A stretch of DNA of 64,000 bases from JASLDZ01 sp964244065 (GCA_964244065.1 CAXTHH010000001.1:124001-188000), one strand, 5' to 3'. Positions 55,721-64,000 are shown, numbered from the stretch's first letter. The notes: generated by a model not told the origin, from the sequence alone. Numbers and translations: made by a program.

Positions 55721-57148
55721 ATGGCCTCCAAGCTTCGACCGACGCCGTTCGCCCTCGGCCCCGTGCACTTCGTCGGGATCGGCGGCATCGGCATGAGCGG
55801 CATCGCCGAGATCATGCTGCGCATCGGCTACCAGGTGCAGGGCAGCGACGCCAAGGCGAGCGCCAACACCGAGCGGCTGGCGGCGCTGGGCGCGCGCATC
55901 TTCACGGGCCATGACGCCGCCAACATCGAGGGCGCGAGCGCCGTGGTCTACTCCACCGCCATCCGGCCGGAGAACCCGGAGTTCGCCGCCGCCCGCGAGA
56001 AGCGCCTGCCGCTGGTGCGCCGCGCCGAGATGCTGGCGGAGCTGATGCGCCTGCAGTTCTCGGTGGCCGTGGGCGGCACGCACGGGAAGACCACCACCAC
56101 CAGCATGATCGCCGCCCTGCTCGACGCGGGCGGGCTGGACCCCACGGTGGTCAACGGCGGGATCATCAACGCCTACGGCACCAACGCCAAGGTCGGCGAC
56201 GGCGACTGGATCGTGGTGGAGGCCGACGAGAGCGACGGCAGCTTCCTGCGCCTGAAGTCCACCGTGGCGGTGGTCACCAACATCGACGCCGAGCACCTGG
56301 ACCACTGGGGGGACTTCGACGCCGTGCGGAGGGGCTTCTGCGACTTCGTGGAGAACATCCCCTTCTACGGCTTCGCCGCCGTTTGCCTCGACCACCCGGA
56401 GGTGCAGGCCCTCGCCGCCCGTGTGGAGAACCGCCGCCTCGTCACCTACGGCGTCAGCCCGCAGGCCGAGGTGCGCGCCACCCGCATCGACATGGGCCCC
56501 GAGGGCGCGGACTTCGACGTGCGCATCCAGCCCCGGGACGGCGAGGTGATGGAGTGGCGCGGCCTCAAGCTGCCCATGACCGGCCAGCACAACGTGCTGA
56601 ACAGCCTGGCCGCCCTCAGCGTCGCCCGCGAGCTAGGGCTCGACGAGGACGCCATCCGCCGCGGCCTGGCCGGCTTCGGCGGCGTGAAGCGGCGCTTCAC
56701 CACCACGGGCGTGGCCCGCGGCGTGCGCGTGGTGGACGACTATGGCCACCACCCCGTCGAGATCGCCGCCGTGCTCAAGGCGGCGCGAGAGGTGCAGTCG
56801 GGCGGCGACGGCCGCGTGATCGCCGTCGTGCAGCCCCACCGCTACACGCGCCTGCGCGATCTCTTCGCCGAGTTCAGCGCCTGCTTCCACGACGCCGACA
56901 CCGTAGTCGTCGCCGACGTCTACGCCGCGGGCGAGGCGCCCATCGAGGGCGCCAGCCGCGACGCCCTGGTGGAGGGCCTGCGCCGCTACGGACACCGCCA
57001 CGTGCTGCCGCTGGAGGGCGCGACCCAGCTGCCCCGCCTGATCGCGCAGGAGGCCAGGCCGGGCGACCTCGTGGTGCTGCTGGGCGCCGGCGACATCACC
57101 AGCTGGGCCTACGCCCTGCCGGGCCAGCTGGAGGCGCTGGCCGCATGA
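55721..57148 (+). CDS. murC: UDP-MurNAc L-alanine ligase MurC
   Basis: The 475-aa ligase adds L-Ala to UDP-MurNAc. It shows VHFVGIGGIGMSGIAEIML, the ATP loop VGGTHGKTTTTSMIA, EADESDGSFLRL, TNIDAEHLDHWG, FGGVKRRF and DDYGHHPVEIAAVLKAARE. ATG at 55721. Its stop overlaps the GFA gene (ATGA). Confidence 0.97.
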   Translation: MASKLRPTPFALGPVHFVGIGGIGMSGIAEIMLRIGYQVQGSDAKASANTERLAALGARIFTGHDAANIEGASAVVYSTAIRPENPEFAAAREKRLPLVRRAEMLAELMRLQFSVAVGGTHGKTTTTSMIAALLDAGGLDPTVVNGGIINAYGTNAKVGDGDWIVVEADESDGSFLRLKSTVAVVTNIDAEHLDHWGDFDAVRRGFCDFVENIPFYGFAAVCLDHPEVQALAARVENRRLVTYGVSPQAEVRATRIDMGPEGADFDVRIQPRDGEVMEWRGLKLPMTGQHNVLNSLAALSVARELGLDEDAIRRGLAGFGGVKRRFTTTGVARGVRVVDDYGHHPVEIAAVLKAAREVQSGGDGRVIAVVQPHRYTRLRDLFAEFSACFHDADTVVVADVYAAGEAPIEGASRDALVEGLRRYGHRHVLPLEGATQLPRLIAQEARPGDLVVLLGAGDITSWAYALPGQLEALAA

Positions 57149-57591
57149 CCACCGAGATCACCGGCGGGTGCCAGTGCGGAGCGGTTCGTTACACCCTGGC
57201 CCGCGTCCCCGACACCGAGTTCTGTCACTGCCGCATGTGCCAGCGCGCCGTGGGCAACGTGTTCGCCGCGCTATCCATGGTGGCCAAGGACGAGCTGCGC
57301 TGGACCAAGGGGAAGCCCGCCTTCTATCGCAGCTCCAGCGTGGCGCAGCGCGGCTTCTGCCGGGAATGCGGCACGCCTCTGACCTTCGCCTACGACGACC
57401 GCCTGCGCATCGAGGTGACCACCGGCAGTCTCGACGACCCGGAGATCGCGCCGGTGCAGGAGCATTTCGGCGTGGAGTCCCGCCTCTCCTGGCTGCACGT
57501 GAACGAGGACCTGCCCCACCACCGTACCGGCGAGAGCGCAGACTCGCCGGTCAACGACGCCAGCTTCCGCTCGAACCAGGGCGCGCGATGA
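57145..57591 (+). CDS. GFA-family (glutathione-dependent formaldehyde-activating-like) protein
   Basis: The 148-aa zinc protein has the GFA cysteine pattern: GGCQCGAVRY, FCHCRMCQRAVG and GFCRECGTPLTF. Family members include a glutathione-formaldehyde adduct enzyme and centromere proteins, but most are uncharacterised. It overlaps murC by 4 nt and so is translationally tied to the dcw cluster, an unusual placement; a wall-related role is not shown. Confidence 0.9.
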   Translation: MTTEITGGCQCGAVRYTLARVPDTEFCHCRMCQRAVGNVFAALSMVAKDELRWTKGKPAFYRSSSVAQRGFCRECGTPLTFAYDDRLRIEVTTGSLDDPEIAPVQEHFGVESRLSWLHVNEDLPHHRTGESADSPVNDASFRSNQGAR

Positions 57592-57599
57592 GCGCGGTC

Positions 57600-57785
57600 C
57601 TCATCTTCCCTCCCCCTCGCGGGGAGGGGGGACCAGGCGAAGCCTGGTGGGTGGGGGGCGTCCCGGGCGCGACCTCGGCCAAGTTGGCGTTCGCGAGATG
57701 GCGAACTCTTTCAGAGCTCACGGCTGCGGCCCCCCACCCACCATCCTTCGGCTGGTCCCCCCTCCCCGCAAGGGGGAGGGAAGAG
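57600..57785. repeat. CTCCCC-type palindromic element before murB
   Basis: TCCCTCCCCCTCGCGGGGAGGGGGGACCAGGCGAAGCCTGGTGGGTGGGGGG and its inverse CCCCCCACCCACCATCCTTCGGCTGGTCCCCCCTCCCCGCAAGGGGGAGGGA enclose about 75 bp. Its end supplies the purine-rich stretch (GGGAGGGAAGAG) before the murB start. Confidence 0.85.
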
Positions 57786-57790
57786 CCGTC

Positions 57791-58726
57791 GTGACCGACT
57801 GGCGCGATCGCCTGCCGGCCGTCCGCGGACGCGTGCAACGCGACGCGGAGCTGGCGCCCTTCACCTGGCTGCGCGTGGGTGGGCCGGCGGACCTCCTGTT
57901 CCTGCCGGCCGACGAGGCCGACCTTGCGGTCTTCCTCTCGGCGCTCGACCCCGGCGTGCCGCTCACCGTGCTCGGCGTCGGCTCCAACACCCTGGTGCGC
58001 GACGGCGGGGTGGAGGGCGTGGTCGTGCGCCTGGGCAAGGGCTTCGCCGCCGTGGAGCCCGGGGAGGGCGCCACGATCATCGCGGGCGCAGCGGTGCTCG
58101 ACGCCGCGCTGGCCAAGGCGGCGGCGGCCGCCGGGATCGCGGGGCTGGAGTTCTTCGTCGGCGTGCCCGGCACGGTGGGCGGGGCGGTGGCCATGAACGC
58201 CGGCTGCTACGGCGCCGAGACGCGCGAGGTCTGCACCCGCGCCCACGGCCTCGACCGGCAGGGCCGCCAGGTGACCTTCGACCGCCCGCTAGACTGGACC
58301 TATCGCCATGGCTGGGGCCCGGAGGACGGCGTGATCGTGACCCGCGCTGACTTCCGCGGCCGCCCCGACCAGCCCGTCGCCGTGGAGCGCCGCATGGGCG
58401 AGATCACCGCCCGCCGCGAGAAGAGCCAGCCCATCCGCGAGAAGACCGGCGGCTCCACCTTCCGCAACCCCGAGGGGCACAGCGCCTGGAAGCTCGTCGA
58501 CGACGCGGGCTGGCGCGGCAAGCTGCACCGCGGGACGGGCGGCGGCGCCATGTTCAGCCCCCTCCACAGCAACTTCCTCATCAACCCTGGAGCGGCGACC
58601 GCCGCCGACCTTGAGGGCCTGGGCGAGGCGGTCCGCGCCGACGTGCTCGCCCAGGCGGGCGTCGAGCTGCAGTGGGAGGTGAAGCGCGTCGGGCGTCCGG
58701 CCCCGCCGCCCGGCTCGTCCGGCTGA
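57791..58726 (+). CDS. murB: UDP-N-acetylenolpyruvoylglucosamine reductase MurB
   Basis: The 311-aa FAD enzyme reduces UDP-GlcNAc-enolpyruvate to UDP-MurNAc. It shows FTWLRVGGPADLLFLP, LGVGSNTLVRDGGVEGVVVRL, GLEFFVGVPGTVGGAVAMNAGCYG, TRREKSQPIREKTGGSTFRNPEG (catalytic Ser) and HSNFLINPGAATA. The start GTG at 57791 follows the repeat; the frame is open through the repeat, so a longer product is possible but unlikely. Confidence 0.96.
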   Translation: MTDWRDRLPAVRGRVQRDAELAPFTWLRVGGPADLLFLPADEADLAVFLSALDPGVPLTVLGVGSNTLVRDGGVEGVVVRLGKGFAAVEPGEGATIIAGAAVLDAALAKAAAAAGIAGLEFFVGVPGTVGGAVAMNAGCYGAETREVCTRAHGLDRQGRQVTFDRPLDWTYRHGWGPEDGVIVTRADFRGRPDQPVAVERRMGEITARREKSQPIREKTGGSTFRNPEGHSAWKLVDDAGWRGKLHRGTGGGAMFSPLHSNFLINPGAATAADLEGLGEAVRADVLAQAGVELQWEVKRVGRPAPPPGSSG

Positions 58727-58737
58727 GGCGCCCGCGT

Positions 58738-59805
58738 TCAGGCGCTCACGCGGGTCAGGTCGCGGCGCCAGGTGGGGCGATCGACGGCGCCCCAGTCGTA
58801 CTTGTAGGGCTCCCGGCCGCGCAGGAAGTGGATCTCCCGAATCCCCTCGTCGGCCGCCGCCTGGAAGGCGTGGGCCAGCAGCCGTGCGCCCGGCCCCCAG
58901 CGCTCCAGCTCGGGATCGAACCCGCTGAGGTACAGGTGCGCCCCCGTGCGGTCGTGCAGCGCCAGGAGCACCGCCGCAGGCCGCCCGCCCAGGTCGAGCC
59001 GATGCAGGCGGAGCGCGCCGTCGGCGTGGAGCTCGGGCGCGAGCCGGCCCACGAAGTCGCGCATCAGGGGCTCGGTCAGCACGCCCGCCTCGCCGCGCCG
59101 CTCCCACCGGGCGGCGTGCAGGCGGAACAGCTGCGCCACCGCGGGCGCCAGAGACCGGGAGTCCGCCGTGGTGAACGCGGCGGGCGGGCCGTCGCGCTCG
59201 GCGCGGCGCCGGAAGGCCTCGAACTTGCGGCGCCGGCGCGCCGGCAGGCCGTCCAGCCCGCTCGGCCCGAGCACGGGGGCGACGGGGCAGGTCTCGTCCG
59301 GCCCTCGCGCCTCTCGCCATCCGGCGGGCGCCCGGGCGTGGAGCAGGGCGCTTCCGGCGCGGAGTTGGCGCAGCTCCATGCGCACAAGCGCCTGCGCCTG
59401 CGCCTGCGCCCCGCGCGCCATCTCGGACAGCAGCAGGTCGGCGAGCTCCGGTCGGCCGGGCTCAACCAGCACGTCGCCGTAGTCCGTCGGCCCGGTGGCC
59501 GCCAGCAGCAGCGTTCCGCGCCAGGAGAAGACCACCGCCAGGCCCGCCAGCCGTCCCCGCTCGCGGATGGCGACGGCGAACGTGCGGTCGGGGGCGTGCG
59601 ACCGCGCCCAGGCCAGCACCGCGCCGGGCGCCTGGAACGGGGTGGCCTCCGCGCGCGCCCACAGCGCCAGCCACTCCTGGCGCAACGGCTCGAGCGCGGC
59701 GAGCCCGCCGATGCGCTCGACGACCAACGCCGCCGGGCGCTCGGGACGCGGCGGCCGGTTCCGGACACCGTTCGGCTGGAGCTCAGAAAAGCTGGGGGTC
59801 TGCAC
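58738..59805 (-). CDS. GNAT-fold acyltransferase (CelD/BcsL-like)
   Basis: The 355-aa protein matches the pattern of CelD/BcsL-type acetyltransferases: EWLALWARAEATPFQAPGAVLAWARSH, TDYGDVLVEPG, SLAPAVAQLFRLHAARWERRGEAGVL, LHDRTGAHLYLSGFDPELERWGPGARLLAHAFQAAADEGIREIHFLRGREPYKYDW. Such proteins acylate polysaccharides or lipids; the acceptor is unknown. It lies antisense within the dcw cluster between murB and ddl. GTG start at 59805. Confidence 0.8.
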   Translation of the reverse strand: MQTPSFSELQPNGVRNRPPRPERPAALVVERIGGLAALEPLRQEWLALWARAEATPFQAPGAVLAWARSHAPDRTFAVAIRERGRLAGLAVVFSWRGTLLLAATGPTDYGDVLVEPGRPELADLLLSEMARGAQAQAQALVRMELRQLRAGSALLHARAPAGWREARGPDETCPVAPVLGPSGLDGLPARRRRKFEAFRRRAERDGPPAAFTTADSRSLAPAVAQLFRLHAARWERRGEAGVLTEPLMRDFVGRLAPELHADGALRLHRLDLGGRPAAVLLALHDRTGAHLYLSGFDPELERWGPGARLLAHAFQAAADEGIREIHFLRGREPYKYDWGAVDRPTWRRDLTRVSA

Positions 59806-59929
59806 GAGGCGCCTCGGCGAGCGGACGCCCTAACCTGTCTCCGAAGCTCAGATCCTCCAACGCAGATCGGCTGCTGGCCGAGTGCAGCTCAGCTGACAGC
59901 CGAGCTCGAGCGGGTGAGCGGAGCCGCCC

Positions 59930-60487
59930 TCAGCCCCAGCGCGCCTTCGCCTGGGCCAGCAGGAGCGCCAGCGCTTCGGGCTTGACGCGCCAGCCGGGCG
60001 GCAGGCTGCCGGACGACGCGCCGAGCGCCCGGTTCATCCTGGTCAGCGCGCCCGTCCTGGCGCTCGCGTCCTCGAAGACCACCAGCGTCGTGCTCTTGGC
60101 GCGCCACACGCCGAAGGCGTCCACCGCGCTCCAGGGCCAGACCCGTTTGCGCCACAGCATCTGCAGCGTCAGGCCTTCGGGCGACACCACCAGCCGCCCG
60201 GGCCAGGCCAGCTGCGCCGCCCCCACCGCGGCGCCAAGTCCGAAGAAGGCGGCGCAGAACCAGCCGACCACGCCCGTGAAGCCGGGCTCCCGCCGCATCA
60301 GCAAGCCGAGAACCGCGAAGCCCGCGCCGGCGGCCGTGAGGAGGGCGGCCTTCCAGCGCGCCTGCCGGATGACGATGGCGGCGTCGCCGACCAGCAGGGA
60401 GGGCGGCGCGCCGGGAGGGGCGGGCAGGTTCACCGCCGCATGGAGCGGGCCGCCGAACGTTGCGTCAATGCACAACCGCCGCCTCAC
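59930..60487 (-). CDS. Hypothetical membrane protein with PH-like domain
   Basis: The product (185 aa from GTG 60487) has two adjacent helices (about residues 46-64 and 72-93), then a soluble part (GRLVVSPEGLTLQMLWRKRVWPWSAVDAFGVWRAKST) resembling the PH-like fold of small bacterial membrane proteins. Function is unknown. The GTG at 60433 is an equally plausible start. It is convergent with nothing and sits antisense between murB and ddl. Confidence 0.55.
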   Translation of the reverse strand: MRRRLCIDATFGGPLHAAVNLPAPPGAPPSLLVGDAAIVIRQARWKAALLTAAGAGFAVLGLLMRREPGFTGVVGWFCAAFFGLGAAVGAAQLAWPGRLVVSPEGLTLQMLWRKRVWPWSAVDAFGVWRAKSTTLVVFEDASARTGALTRMNRALGASSGSLPPGWRVKPEALALLLAQAKARWG

Positions 60488-60549
60488 CCTCGCCGCGAAC
60501 CGCCCGTACGGCTCACGAGCTTGGCGGTAGGCCGGGCGGGGAGACTCCC

Positions 60550-60759
60550 ATGGGCGCCTACGTCTTGATGGTCTTCAGCGGCGACGGGCAGCTCGCAGGG
60601 CTGGAGACGCTCTTCGCCGCCGACGATGCGCTCGCCGCCCTGACCGCGCCGACCCTGCTGCCGCCGGACGACGCCGCCGGGCGCGTGGAGGTCTGGCGCG
60701 ACGCGGCGCTGGTGAGCACGATCGGCTACGACCCCGCCGCAGCCGACTGGGGCGTCTGA
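60550..60759 (+). CDS. Hypothetical protein, 69 aa
   Basis: I do not recognise the family. The soluble product (MGAYVLMVFSGDGQLAGLE) ends ADWGV. The ATG at 60550 has GGGGAGA six bases upstream and the codon use matches real genes. It is divergent from the membrane protein gene and 69 bp before ddl. Confidence 0.6.
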   Translation: MGAYVLMVFSGDGQLAGLETLFAADDALAALTAPTLLPPDDAAGRVEVWRDAALVSTIGYDPAAADWGV

Positions 60760-60828
60760 GCCGCACGCCCCCGCTTCGCCCGCGCGCGCGAAGCGGCTAA
60801 GCGCGAGGCTCCTCCCGGAGCCGCCGCC

Positions 60829-61785
60829 ATGTCCGACCCGCGTCCGTCCGACCGCCCGCTCGCCGGCCGGCGCGTGGCCGTCCTCATGGGCGGGATCTCG
60901 TCCGAGCGGGAGATCAGCCTCTCCACCGGCGCCGGCTGCGTGGCGGCGCTGGAGCGGCTGGGCGCGCGCGTCTCGCCGGTGGACGCCGGCCGCGACCTCG
61001 CCGAGGTGCTGGCCCGGCTCAGGCCCGACGTGGCGCTGAACGTGCTCCACGGCGTGTGGGGCGAGGACGGGTGCGTGCAGGGCGTGCTGGAGACGCTGGC
61101 CATCCCCTACACCCACTCGGGCGTGCTCGCCTCCGCACTGGCGGCGGACAAGACCAAGGCCAAGGCGGTCATGGCGGCGGCGGGCGTGGTCGTGCCCGGC
61201 GGCGGGCTGTTCGACCGCATGGAGGTGGCCGCGCGCCACGTGCTGCCGCCGCCCTACGTCGTGAAGCCCAACGCCGAGGGCTCCTCCGTCGGCGTGTTCC
61301 TGGTGTTCGAGGGCGCGAACCGCCCGCCCCAGCAGGTCGCTGCGGACGACTGGACCTATGGCGAGCAGGTGGTGGTGGAGCCCTACGTCGCCGGGCGGGA
61401 GATGGCGGTGTCCGTGCTGGGCGAAGCGACCGGCGCGCGGGCCCTGGCGGTCACCGATATCGTCTCGGCCACCGGCTGGTACGACTACAAGGCCAAGTAC
61501 GGGCAGGGCGGCTCGCGCCACATCCTGCCGGCGCAGCTGCCGCCCGGCGTCACGGAGCGCGCGCTGAGGCAGGCGGAGCTCGCGCACGTGGCTCTGGGTT
61601 GCCGCGGCGTGACCCGGTCCGACTTCCGTTATGACGACAGTAAGGATGAACTGGTCTTGTTGGAGCTGAACAACCAGCCCGGCATGACCCCGACCTCCCT
61701 CACGCCCGAACAGGCCGCTCACACCGGCATGACCTACGACCAGCTGGTGCTGTGGCTCGTGGAGGACGCCTCGTGCCATCGGTGA
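60829..61785 (+). CDS. ddl: D-alanine--D-alanine ligase
   Basis: The 318-aa ATP-grasp ligase makes the D-Ala-D-Ala used by MurF. It shows VAVLMGGISSEREISLSTG, VLHGVWGEDGCVQGVLE, IPYTHSGVLASALAADKTKAK, YVVKPNAEGSSVGV and LLELNNQPGMTPTSLTPEQA. ATG at 60829. The ftsQ start lies 13 nt inside its end. Confidence 0.97.
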   Translation: MSDPRPSDRPLAGRRVAVLMGGISSEREISLSTGAGCVAALERLGARVSPVDAGRDLAEVLARLRPDVALNVLHGVWGEDGCVQGVLETLAIPYTHSGVLASALAADKTKAKAVMAAAGVVVPGGGLFDRMEVAARHVLPPPYVVKPNAEGSSVGVFLVFEGANRPPQQVAADDWTYGEQVVVEPYVAGREMAVSVLGEATGARALAVTDIVSATGWYDYKAKYGQGGSRHILPAQLPPGVTERALRQAELAHVALGCRGVTRSDFRYDDSKDELVLLELNNQPGMTPTSLTPEQAAHTGMTYDQLVLWLVEDASCHR

Positions 61786-62672
61786 TCCGACCCGCCGCGC
61801 GCGGGGCCAAGCCCGCGGCCAAGGTCCCGCGCGCCCGGGGCCGCGCGCCTGCGGCCTACGCCCCCGGCAAGCTCGGGGCGGGCGGGCAGGCGGGCGTGGC
61901 CCGGGGCTCCGTCGTGATCGCCAGCGCCGCCGTCCTCGGGCTCGCCGCCGTCGCCGTGCTCGCCACGGGCGGGCGCGGGGCGGCGCTGGTCTCCGCTGCG
62001 GCCGGGGCTGTGGACGCGCGGCTGGGCGCCACGGGCTTCAGGGTGGCGCATGTGGAGCTGCAGGGCGTCTCCGCCGCGGCCGCCGCCGACGTGCTGCGGG
62101 CGGCCGACGTGCGCGCCGGGCTTCCGATCCTCGGCCTCGACCTGGAGGCCGTGCGCGCCCGGGTGGAGGGCGTGGGCTGGGTCCGCTCCGCCCGCGTGCT
62201 GCGCTTCCTGCCCGACACCGTGGTGATCGCCGCCGCCGAGCGCCCGCGCCTGGCGGTGTGGCAGCTGAACGGCCGCACCTACGTGATCGACAAGGACGGC
62301 GCGCCCATCCCCGAGGCGGACGCCGGCCGCTTCGCCGACCTGCCGCTGGTGGTGGGCGAGGGGGCCAACGAGGCGGCGGGCGCGGTGCTGCCCCTCCTGG
62401 CCGCGCGTCCCCGCCTGCTCGCCCGCGTCGACGCCCTGGTGCGGGTGGACGGCCGCCGCTGGGACCTGCGGCTCAAGGACGGCGGCATCGTCCAGCTGCC
62501 CGCCACGGGCGAGGACGGGGCGCTGCTGCAGCTCGACCAGCTGGACGCCCGGGCGCGCCTGCTGGAGCTCGGCTTCGCGCGGGTGGACCTGCGCGATCCG
62601 GAGACGGTGACGGTGCGGCCGCGCGGGGCTCCGGCCCCAGCACCGCCCGCGGCTGCGGCGACGACGGCGTGA
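61773..62672 (+). CDS. ftsQ: Cell division protein FtsQ
   Basis: The 299-aa bitopic divisome protein has a basic, Ala-rich cytoplasmic N-terminus, one helix (VVIASAAVLGLAAVAVLAT), a POTRA domain (FRVAHVELQGVSAAAAADVLRAADVRAGLPIL, then VGWVRSARVLRFLPDTVVIAAAERPRLAVWQ) and a beta-rich periplasmic domain. The GTG at 61773 has GGAGGA six bases upstream; GTGs at 61752 and 61782 fit less well. It overlaps ddl. Confidence 0.95.
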   Translation: MPSVIRPAARGAKPAAKVPRARGRAPAAYAPGKLGAGGQAGVARGSVVIASAAVLGLAAVAVLATGGRGAALVSAAAGAVDARLGATGFRVAHVELQGVSAAAAADVLRAADVRAGLPILGLDLEAVRARVEGVGWVRSARVLRFLPDTVVIAAAERPRLAVWQLNGRTYVIDKDGAPIPEADAGRFADLPLVVGEGANEAAGAVLPLLAARPRLLARVDALVRVDGRRWDLRLKDGGIVQLPATGEDGALLQLDQLDARARLLELGFARVDLRDPETVTVRPRGAPAPAPPAAAATTA

Positions 62673-62709
62673 TCGGGACGCTTGTGATCGGGACGGGGGC
62701 GTAGACAGC

Positions 62710-64000
62710 ATGGGCAAGCCGACGGATCGGAGCGGGCGCGAGGGGCTGAAGGGCCTCACGGGGCAGCGCCAGCCGCTGGTCGCCGCCGTGGACCTGGGCG
62801 CCTCCAAGATCGGCTGCTTCATCATGAAGCCCGACGGCGCGGTGCGCGACACGCGCGAGGTGCAGGTCGCCGGAGTCGGCTACGTCAAGAGCCGGGGCGT
62901 GCGCGGCGGCGCGGTGGTGGACGTGGACGACGCCGCCCAGGCGCTCGCCCAGGCGGTGGAGCGCGCGGAGGCCATGGCCGGCGTCACCGTGCAGGGCGTC
63001 GTGCTGACCTCGGCCGGCGGCCAGCTCGCCTCCGTGAGGCTGCAGGCGCAGGTGAGCCTGGGCGCCCGGCCCGTGAGCGACCACGATCTCTCCCGCGCCC
63101 TCCAGCTGGCCCTGGCGCAGGCGCGCTTCCCCGGCCGCCGCGCCATCCACCTCCTGCCCATCGCCTGGTCGGTGGACGGCCAGCGCAACGTGCGCGACCC
63201 GCGCAACATGTTCGGCCGCGTGCTGGGGCTCGAGCTTCTGGTCGTCACCATGGCCGAGACCAGCTGGGCGACGCTGGCCCAGTGCGTGGAGATGGTGCAC
63301 CTGCAGCTGGAGGGCGTGGTCGCCGCCCCCTTCGCCTCCGCCCTCGCCGCGCTGGAGGAGGACGAGATGGACCTCGGCTGCGTGTGCGTGGACATGGGCG
63401 GCGGCTCCACCAGCGCCGCCGTGTTCGCCGGCGGCAGCCTGGTGCACGTGGACAGCCTGGGCGTGGGCGGCATGCACGTGACCAACGACATCGCCCGCGG
63501 GCTCTCCACCACGCTGGCGGGCGCCGAACGGATCAAGACGCTGCACGGCAGCGCCATCGCCAGCGCCAACGAGGACCGCGAGACCATCGAGGCCCCGCCC
63601 CGCGGCGACGACCCGGCCGCCGGCCCCGTGGTGGCGCCCCGCAGCCTGCTGAAGGGCGTGATCGCCCCTCGCCTGGAGGAGACGCTGGAGCTGGTGCGCG
63701 ACCGGCTGAGGAGCTCCGGCGCGCCCATCGACCCGGGCGCCGGCGTGGTGCTGACCGGCGGCGCCAGCCAGCTGACCGGCGTGCGAGAGCTCGCCGTGCG
63801 CGTGTTCGACCGCCCGGTGCGCCTGGCGCGGCCTCGCCGTGCGCCGCACCTGGCCGAGGCCGCCGCCGGCCCCGCCTTCTGCGCCGCCGCCGGCGTGCTC
63901 CAGCGCGCCGCCTTCGGCCCGCGCGAGGCCGTCGCCTCCCGCGGCGTCGCCTCCCGCCCCGCCGGCCCGCCGGTGGACGCCGACGCCGGCGTGATCCAGC
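62710..64000 (+). CDS. ftsA: Cell division protein FtsA, C-terminus beyond window
   Basis: The actin-like ATPase tethers FtsZ to the membrane. 430 codons are present without a stop. It shows VAAVDLGASKIGCFIM (phosphate 1), VGYVKSRGVRGGAVVDVDDA, ILPIAWSVDG-like LLPIAWSVDGQ, VCVDMGGGSTSAAVFAGG (phosphate 2), GGMHVTNDIARGLSTT, and VVLTGGASQLTGV (adenosine). The C-terminal membrane helix is not yet reached. A 12-base repeat (GTGATCGGGACG twice) lies in the 37-bp gap after ftsQ. Confidence 0.96.
   Translation, partial: MGKPTDRSGREGLKGLTGQRQPLVAAVDLGASKIGCFIMKPDGAVRDTREVQVAGVGYVKSRGVRGGAVVDVDDAAQALAQAVERAEAMAGVTVQGVVLTSAGGQLASVRLQAQVSLGARPVSDHDLSRALQLALAQARFPGRRAIHLLPIAWSVDGQRNVRDPRNMFGRVLGLELLVVTMAETSWATLAQCVEMVHLQLEGVVAAPFASALAALEEDEMDLGCVCVDMGGGSTSAAVFAGGSLVHVDSLGVGGMHVTNDIARGLSTTLAGAERIKTLHGSAIASANEDRETIEAPPRGDDPAAGPVVAPRSLLKGVIAPRLEETLELVRDRLRSSGAPIDPGAGVVLTGGASQLTGVRELAVRVFDRPVRLARPRRAPHLAEAAAGPAFCAAAGVLQRAAFGPREAVASRGVASRPAGPPVDADAGVIQ

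Overview
The window is GC-rich chromosomal DNA (third codon positions are almost all G or C) from an alphaproteobacterium, most likely a member of the Caulobacterales (Caulobacter/Phenylobacterium-like). The pointers are a CckA-type hybrid kinase beside fliQ-fliR-flhB and recA, an alphaproteobacterial SOS box (GAAC-N7-GAAC) before recA, CtrA-like motifs before fliQ and ftsW, and the order of the division and cell-wall (dcw) cluster. The genus is inference. No rRNA, tRNA, CRISPR array, prophage or insertion sequence was recognised.

Layout. 1-3000 (mostly minus): edge fragment of a small cysteine-pair membrane/secreted protein, folE, a lipoprotein-like protein made of curlin-type repeats, and a BAAT/acyl-CoA thioesterase-like hydrolase. 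3000-8650 (plus): flagellar export genes fliQ, fliR, flhB, then cckA, then SOS-controlled recA. 8800-14420: Tat-targeted SDR (minus), alaS, two small minus-strand ORFs, a secreted protein of unknown function. 14500-24300: acyl-CoA dehydrogenase, Sua5/TsaC-type tRNA-modification enzyme, DUF4126-like membrane protein, a coupled minus operon GNAT-DUF1285-Nudix, MFS exporter, threonine aldolase, DUF6607 protein with a cysteine-rich secreted partner, PEBP protein. 24300-33700: lipase-like hydrolase, thyA-folA-SMP30 operon, old yellow enzyme, OmpA-like lipoprotein, Mrp, serB divergent from miaA, deoxyribosyltransferase. 33900-42300: tRNA methyltransferase, polyprenyl diphosphate synthase, MraY/WecA-like transferase, aspartate aminotransferase, amidase, acyltransferase 3, bestrophin.

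42300-64000: rnpB (RNase P RNA) sits directly before a nearly complete dcw cluster: mraZ-rsmH-ftsL-ftsI-murE-murF-mraY-murD-ftsW-murG-murC-GFA-murB-ddl-ftsQ-ftsA (ftsA runs off the edge). Most neighbours overlap by a few bases, suggesting translational coupling. Three 10-bp-phased ATGGG boxes (minus strand) lie before mraZ and look like MraZ operators. The cluster is interrupted at murD/ftsW by palindromic repeats with a GIY-YIG nuclease gene and its decayed copy, between murC and murB by a GFA-family gene and a palindromic repeat, and between murB and ddl by two minus-strand genes and a small ORF.

A REP-like palindromic family (core CCTCGGGYYNGACCCGAGG and its inverse, ending GGGCGACGGAGG) occurs at about ten intergenic sites, mostly as head-to-head pairs. 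A second CTCCCC-type family occurs at four sites, one of them inside the murF reading frame, where it encodes about 50 extra residues. The most novel candidate in the window is the physical association of the REP family with a small GIY-YIG protein, duplicated together as a REP-GIY-REP-GIY-REP block.
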